The notes under the pieces are model-generated. The model made no database searches. It was not told the origin of the DNA and saw only the letters and a list, made by a program, of their open reading frames with translations. Made by a program: the position numbers and the translations under genes. Of a DNA stretch of 6,174 nucleotides, positions 3,451-6,174 are shown piece by piece. The stretch's first letter is position 1. Each line of letters starts with the position of its first letter. Origin of the DNA: JBCCBI01 sp039034155 (GTDB lineage: Bacteria; Deinococcota; Deinococci; Deinococcales; Trueperaceae). Where the stretch lies: assembly GCA_039034155.1 (NCBI GenBank), contig JBCCBI010000341.1, positions 1 to 6,174 on the forward strand, in the 5' to 3' direction.

Positions 3451-6174
3451 ATGAAGCGTTTTGCGAATGGACGGCTCGAGCAACATCATCACACTCGGCA
3501 TCACAAACATTATCTTTACTGGCTAGGGTTGCTGCTGTGTATCAGTTTTATTGTTGTTATAGCAGCTTGTGCCAACCTCACGGAAGGTACGCCGTCAGAT
3601 GATGACCTAATTGATGCATCTACTGAACTTGACGGTCAAATGATGGCGACGTTTCAACAAACCTTGCAGCAAGTAACGCTAGCAGATGTTGCTGAAGCAG
3701 GCGTTATCAGCCTCGCTCAGAACCACCTAGACGACTGGCAAACGCTGACCTTTAGTCAAAGTTACGTAAATCCGGTTGTGCTCATGCAACCGCTCTCGTT
3801 TAAGGGCGGTCAACCTGCCATGATTCGCTTGCGTAACGTGACAGCGACCAGTGCTGAGTTTCAGATTGACGAGTGGGAGTATTTAGACGGCTGGCACACC
3901 CAAGAAACCGTGAGTTACCTGGTCATTGAACAGGGGCAGCATAGTTTGCGTGGGGTCGAGGTTGAGGTTGGCACCGTCTCAGCAGACCATCAATTTTTCA
4001 CTCATGAGTTTACAAGCACTTTTGGAACGCCGCCGGTTGTGCTCAGCCAAGTACAAACCACGAATGACGGTACAGCAGTTGTAACGCGGCAACAAAATGT
4101 CACCGAAGCCGGGTTTGCTGTTAGATTACAAGAACAAGAAGCCTTTGACCGAGGCAGTGAGCGCGCCCACGTACCTGAAACGGTGGCCTATCTAGCTGCT
4201 GAGGTGGGCGTAGGGGAGGGGCTCGAGCTAGCGACACAAGGCGGCATCAATCACACCTGGGCAGCGCTGAACTTTAATAACACCTACAATGCCCCCATTT
4301 TCTTAGCAAACTTACAAACCTACGCTGGTGGCGATACCGCTGGGTTACGCTTGCGCGAACTAGCAAGTGCAACTGGGGTAGAGGTCAAAGTTGAAGAAGA
4401 AAAATCTTTCGACAACGAAAAAAATCATGCGCCCGAGGTGGTGGGTTGGTTGGTGCTCGAGGGCGCGCCAACTACCTCAGCTAATATGGTTGTTCCCCAA
4501 AGTCAGTTGTTACCCGCAGGCACAGGTGCGCTTGACTTTACGGTCACAACATCTCAGCCTGCAACTGTCAAAGCGGACCTTACAGATGTTCCATTTGGTG
4601 CGATGGCGTATCAGGGGCAAGCAAGTGCAGATGGCAGATCCCACCAGTTTAGTTTGCCAGCACAGACGGACGTACCCACCACTGTCACCGTACGCGCGGT
4701 GTCGCAGCTAACAGGGGAGCCTTTGGGGGAGGCCGCGCAGATCAACTACCGCGTTGTTCGGGATGCACCTGTAACTTACCCGCGCCTATTTACCTTGTGG
4801 TATCCAAAGTTTGGGAATTGGGCAGACTTAACGCAGGAGAAGCTCGAGGCCTTAAACGTGTTCATCATTAACCTCCATGGGTACGGACGTGAAGACGGCT
4901 ACCAGCCCATTGATGAAACATTACTGCGCCAAGCAAGAGCCAACAATCCTGAACTCAAACTCCTCACCCAGTTTTACAGTACGTACGGTTGTGAAGGTGG
5001 CGAAACAGAGTTTTGTGATGTGTTAGAAGCTGCTGACGCTGACCCCATGCATCCACTTTTTGAGCAAATCTACGTGCGCAATGCCGATGGATCTATCTGG
5101 TTGTATGGGCCGCATCCGGTTTACAACTTTAGTAATCTTGACACGGTCGCGTTTTTGCTCGAGCAAAACCTCAACCTCTGGCACCACGATTTACTCATGT
5201 TTGATGGCATGTTTATGGACAACTGCTGGCGCGGGTTTAAGGGCACCAACGACGGCAGTGGCTACGACATCTCAACCAACATCGACCTCAATCTAGACGG
5301 TGTAGCAGACGATCCTGAAACGCGTGACCGGGCTTTTGAGCACGGGTTGCAAGATTTTTTGAGCGGTCTGCGGGCGGCTATGCCCAACGCATTAATATTG
5401 TGTAACTCCATTGGCGGGCGGCCAGATGAGCAGTGGTTGCATAACACGGGTACGCCGCTTAGTGACCGTGACGGCACTGCGTTTAACTATGCAGATGTGA
5501 TTGATGGCATTGAATACGAAGACGCCCTAGCAGGACTGAGTTTTTACCGCGATTATTACCGCAGTTTTGCGGAGGTTATAGGCGATTACCAAGCTTGGAA
5601 CGATCAGCGCGATGGCGTCATCACCATGATGCCTAATAAAGTTGTGCCAGACGGCTCAGCGAGTGATGCTGCCGCCTACAGCGACCTGCGGGCGACGCGC
5701 TTTGGACTGGCGGCTGCGCTGATGGGAGACGGCGTGTTTTTGCACGGCGGTTGGGGCTATTACACTTGGTTTGATGAATATGATGTTGACCTTGGTGCGG
5801 CAGTTGACGACTTTGGTGTGCCCCTGCCAGACAATCTGGTTATTTGGCGGCGCGAGTTTGAGCATGGCATTGCTTTACTCAACAGCAGTGATGATCCCGT
5901 CACTGTTCAGCTTGGGGATACGTTTAGAGCCTTAACAGGTACGCAAGACCCGCAGGTCAACAACGGCGAACTTGTTACTGAGATGACGCTAGACGGTGTC
6001 GATGGGCGCATTTTACTGCGAACCGATGAGGTGATAGAGCCACCTAGCAGTGTGCCGCCCATCATCTACTTGCAGTCGAGCATTTCGGCGCGCCCACTGG
6101 ACTACACCTTACTTGCCAACATTAACTACGTTGAGAGTTTGCCGTTTGACGGCATGGTGGTCAATATTCCAGCG
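3451..6174 (+). CDS. Lipoprotein with three tandem lectin-like repeats and a putative glycoside hydrolase barrel (partial, 3' end outside window)
   Basis: The frame stays open from ATG 3451 to the window end, giving at least 908 residues. A basic, His-rich N-terminus and hydrophobic stretch (about 22-37) end in a lipobox (IAAC, Cys40), so this is an exported lipoprotein. Three tandem beta-type repeats lie at about 96-162, 180-253 and 268-338. An Ig-like linker spans about 340-440. Eight strand-like segments of a (beta/alpha)8 barrel follow at about 445-453, 470-476, 502-509, 580-591, 647-653, 683-691, 722-730 and 760-768. Candidate acids are Asp585/Asp590 (FDGMFMDN) after strand 4 and Glu688/Glu690 (GIEYED) after strand 6. 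A beta domain (about 791-858, WRREFEHGIALLNSS) closes it, as in hypothetical glycoside hydrolase families such as GHL15. Residues 871-908 look like the start of a second barrel. The likely role is polysaccharide binding and cleavage at the cell surface; substrate and catalytic residues are inference. The barrel call is better supported than the lectin label. Confidence 0.85.
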   Translation, partial: MKRFANGRLEQHHHTRHHKHYLYWLGLLLCISFIVVIAACANLTEGTPSDDDLIDASTELDGQMMATFQQTLQQVTLADVAEAGVISLAQNHLDDWQTLTFSQSYVNPVVLMQPLSFKGGQPAMIRLRNVTATSAEFQIDEWEYLDGWHTQETVSYLVIEQGQHSLRGVEVEVGTVSADHQFFTHEFTSTFGTPPVVLSQVQTTNDGTAVVTRQQNVTEAGFAVRLQEQEAFDRGSERAHVPETVAYLAAEVGVGEGLELATQGGINHTWAALNFNNTYNAPIFLANLQTYAGGDTAGLRLRELASATGVEVKVEEEKSFDNEKNHAPEVVGWLVLEGAPTTSANMVVPQSQLLPAGTGALDFTVTTSQPATVKADLTDVPFGAMAYQGQASADGRSHQFSLPAQTDVPTTVTVRAVSQLTGEPLGEAAQINYRVVRDAPVTYPRLFTLWYPKFGNWADLTQEKLEALNVFIINLHGYGREDGYQPIDETLLRQARANNPELKLLTQFYSTYGCEGGETEFCDVLEAADADPMHPLFEQIYVRNADGSIWLYGPHPVYNFSNLDTVAFLLEQNLNLWHHDLLMFDGMFMDNCWRGFKGTNDGSGYDISTNIDLNLDGVADDPETRDRAFEHGLQDFLSGLRAAMPNALILCNSIGGRPDEQWLHNTGTPLSDRDGTAFNYADVIDGIEYEDALAGLSFYRDYYRSFAEVIGDYQAWNDQRDGVITMMPNKVVPDGSASDAAAYSDLRATRFGLAAALMGDGVFLHGGWGYYTWFDEYDVDLGAAVDDFGVPLPDNLVIWRREFEHGIALLNSSDDPVTVQLGDTFRALTGTQDPQVNNGELVTEMTLDGVDGRILLRTDEVIEPPSSVPPIIYLQSSISARPLDYTLLANINYVESLPFDGMVVNIPA
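3736..4464 (+). repeat. Three tandem protein repeats of about 70 residues in the lipoprotein
   Basis: Each unit opens with an aromatic-rich strand and a Pro-Val/Ile motif (NPVVLMQ at 107-113, PPVVLSQ at 194-200, APIFLAN at 281-287). The middle has an RxxxV-type strand and a GFxV-like strand, and the unit ends in the signature H-x-x-E-x-V-x-[YW]-L-x-x-E: HTQETVSYLVIE at 149-160, HVPETVAYLAAE at 240-251, HAPEVVGWLVLE at 326-337. DNA identity between units is low, so this is an old protein duplication. The pattern resembles H-type lectin and related carbohydrate-binding beta-sandwich repeats, but I cannot confirm the family. Confidence 0.6.

Larger units (their letters stand above)
286..5163. 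repeat. Highly iterated palindrome CTCGAG / GCTCGAGC, 12 dispersed copies
   Basis: CTCGAG begins at 286, 685, 1196, 2109, 2578, 2728, 2995, 3475, 4222, 4456, 4843 and 5158. Eleven of the twelve have a flanking G or C that extends them to GCTCGAG on at least one strand, and five (685, 2109, 3475, 4222, 5158) are the complete 8-mer GCTCGAGC. Equal base use predicts about 1.5 hexamers and 0.1 octamers in this length. Mean spacing is roughly one per 500 bases. In genes the site is often read as Leu-Glu. At 1196 it is read in a second frame (Ala-Arg-Glu), and at 2578 and 2728 in the third (Ser-Ser), while 2995 is intergenic, so codon preference alone does not explain it. The distribution resembles HIP1 of cyanobacteria, but the sequence differs from HIP1 (GCGATCGC). 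Confidence 0.8.

Noticed and set aside
4391..4711. Plus-strand open frames at 4391-4711 and 5060-5296 and minus-strand frames at 5262-5477 and 5656-5865
   Set aside because: All lie within the long continuous lipoprotein frame, whose repeats and barrel strands are coherent across these positions.
286..5163. CTCGAG sites as XhoI linkers or cloning scars
   Set aside because: The sites sit inside conserved codons of native genes and are spaced irregularly, without vector-like sequence around them.

Overview
The window is about half G+C bacterial chromosome. It holds two intact or near-intact transport genes, one decayed small gene and the 5' part of a very long secreted-protein gene. The gene styles fit free-living bacteria such as Chloroflexota or Deinococcota: a MacB/FtsX-type permease, a MazG-like protein with the GDVGDL form of its motif, and a large lipoprotein with lectin-like repeats fused to a putative glycoside hydrolase barrel. 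This assignment rests on recalled family resemblance only, because no rRNA or marker gene is present.

Layout. From about 61 to 1206 (+) lies an ABC-transporter permease of the MacB/FtsX type; its ATPase is not in the window and may lie upstream. It is followed, 60 bases on and in the same direction, by a MazG-like nucleotide pyrophosphohydrolase gene (1267-1587, +). That gene keeps a good ribosome binding site and a recognisable reading frame but carries two in-frame TAG codons, both apparently at former tryptophan codons. Facing it is an APC-superfamily amino acid permease (1617-2906, -). A 544-base divergent intergenic region (2907-3450) follows, with several inverted repeats and no credible gene. 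The last gene starts at 3451 (+) and runs off the window end: at least 908 residues with no stop. It encodes a lipoprotein with three tandem beta-type repeats, an Ig-like linker, a complete (beta/alpha)8-like putative glycoside hydrolase domain with its C-terminal beta domain, and what looks like the first strand of a second barrel.

Read together, the region is a cell-surface and uptake neighbourhood: an exported carbohydrate-active lipoprotein, an amino acid importer and an envelope ABC permease. There is no sign that the genes form one operon, and the functional link is inference.

The most striking signal is not a gene. The palindrome CTCGAG occurs 12 times, 11 of them extended to GCTCGAG on at least one strand and 5 as the full 8-mer GCTCGAGC. 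About 1.5 hexamers would be expected by chance. The copies lie in all three intact genes, in different reading frames, and in the intergenic region. This looks like a highly iterated palindrome comparable in behaviour to cyanobacterial HIP1 but with a different sequence. A second shared element is a 17-bp sequence (AGGTAWGCTAATTGTTA) found just upstream of the ABC permease and again in the divergent intergenic region.
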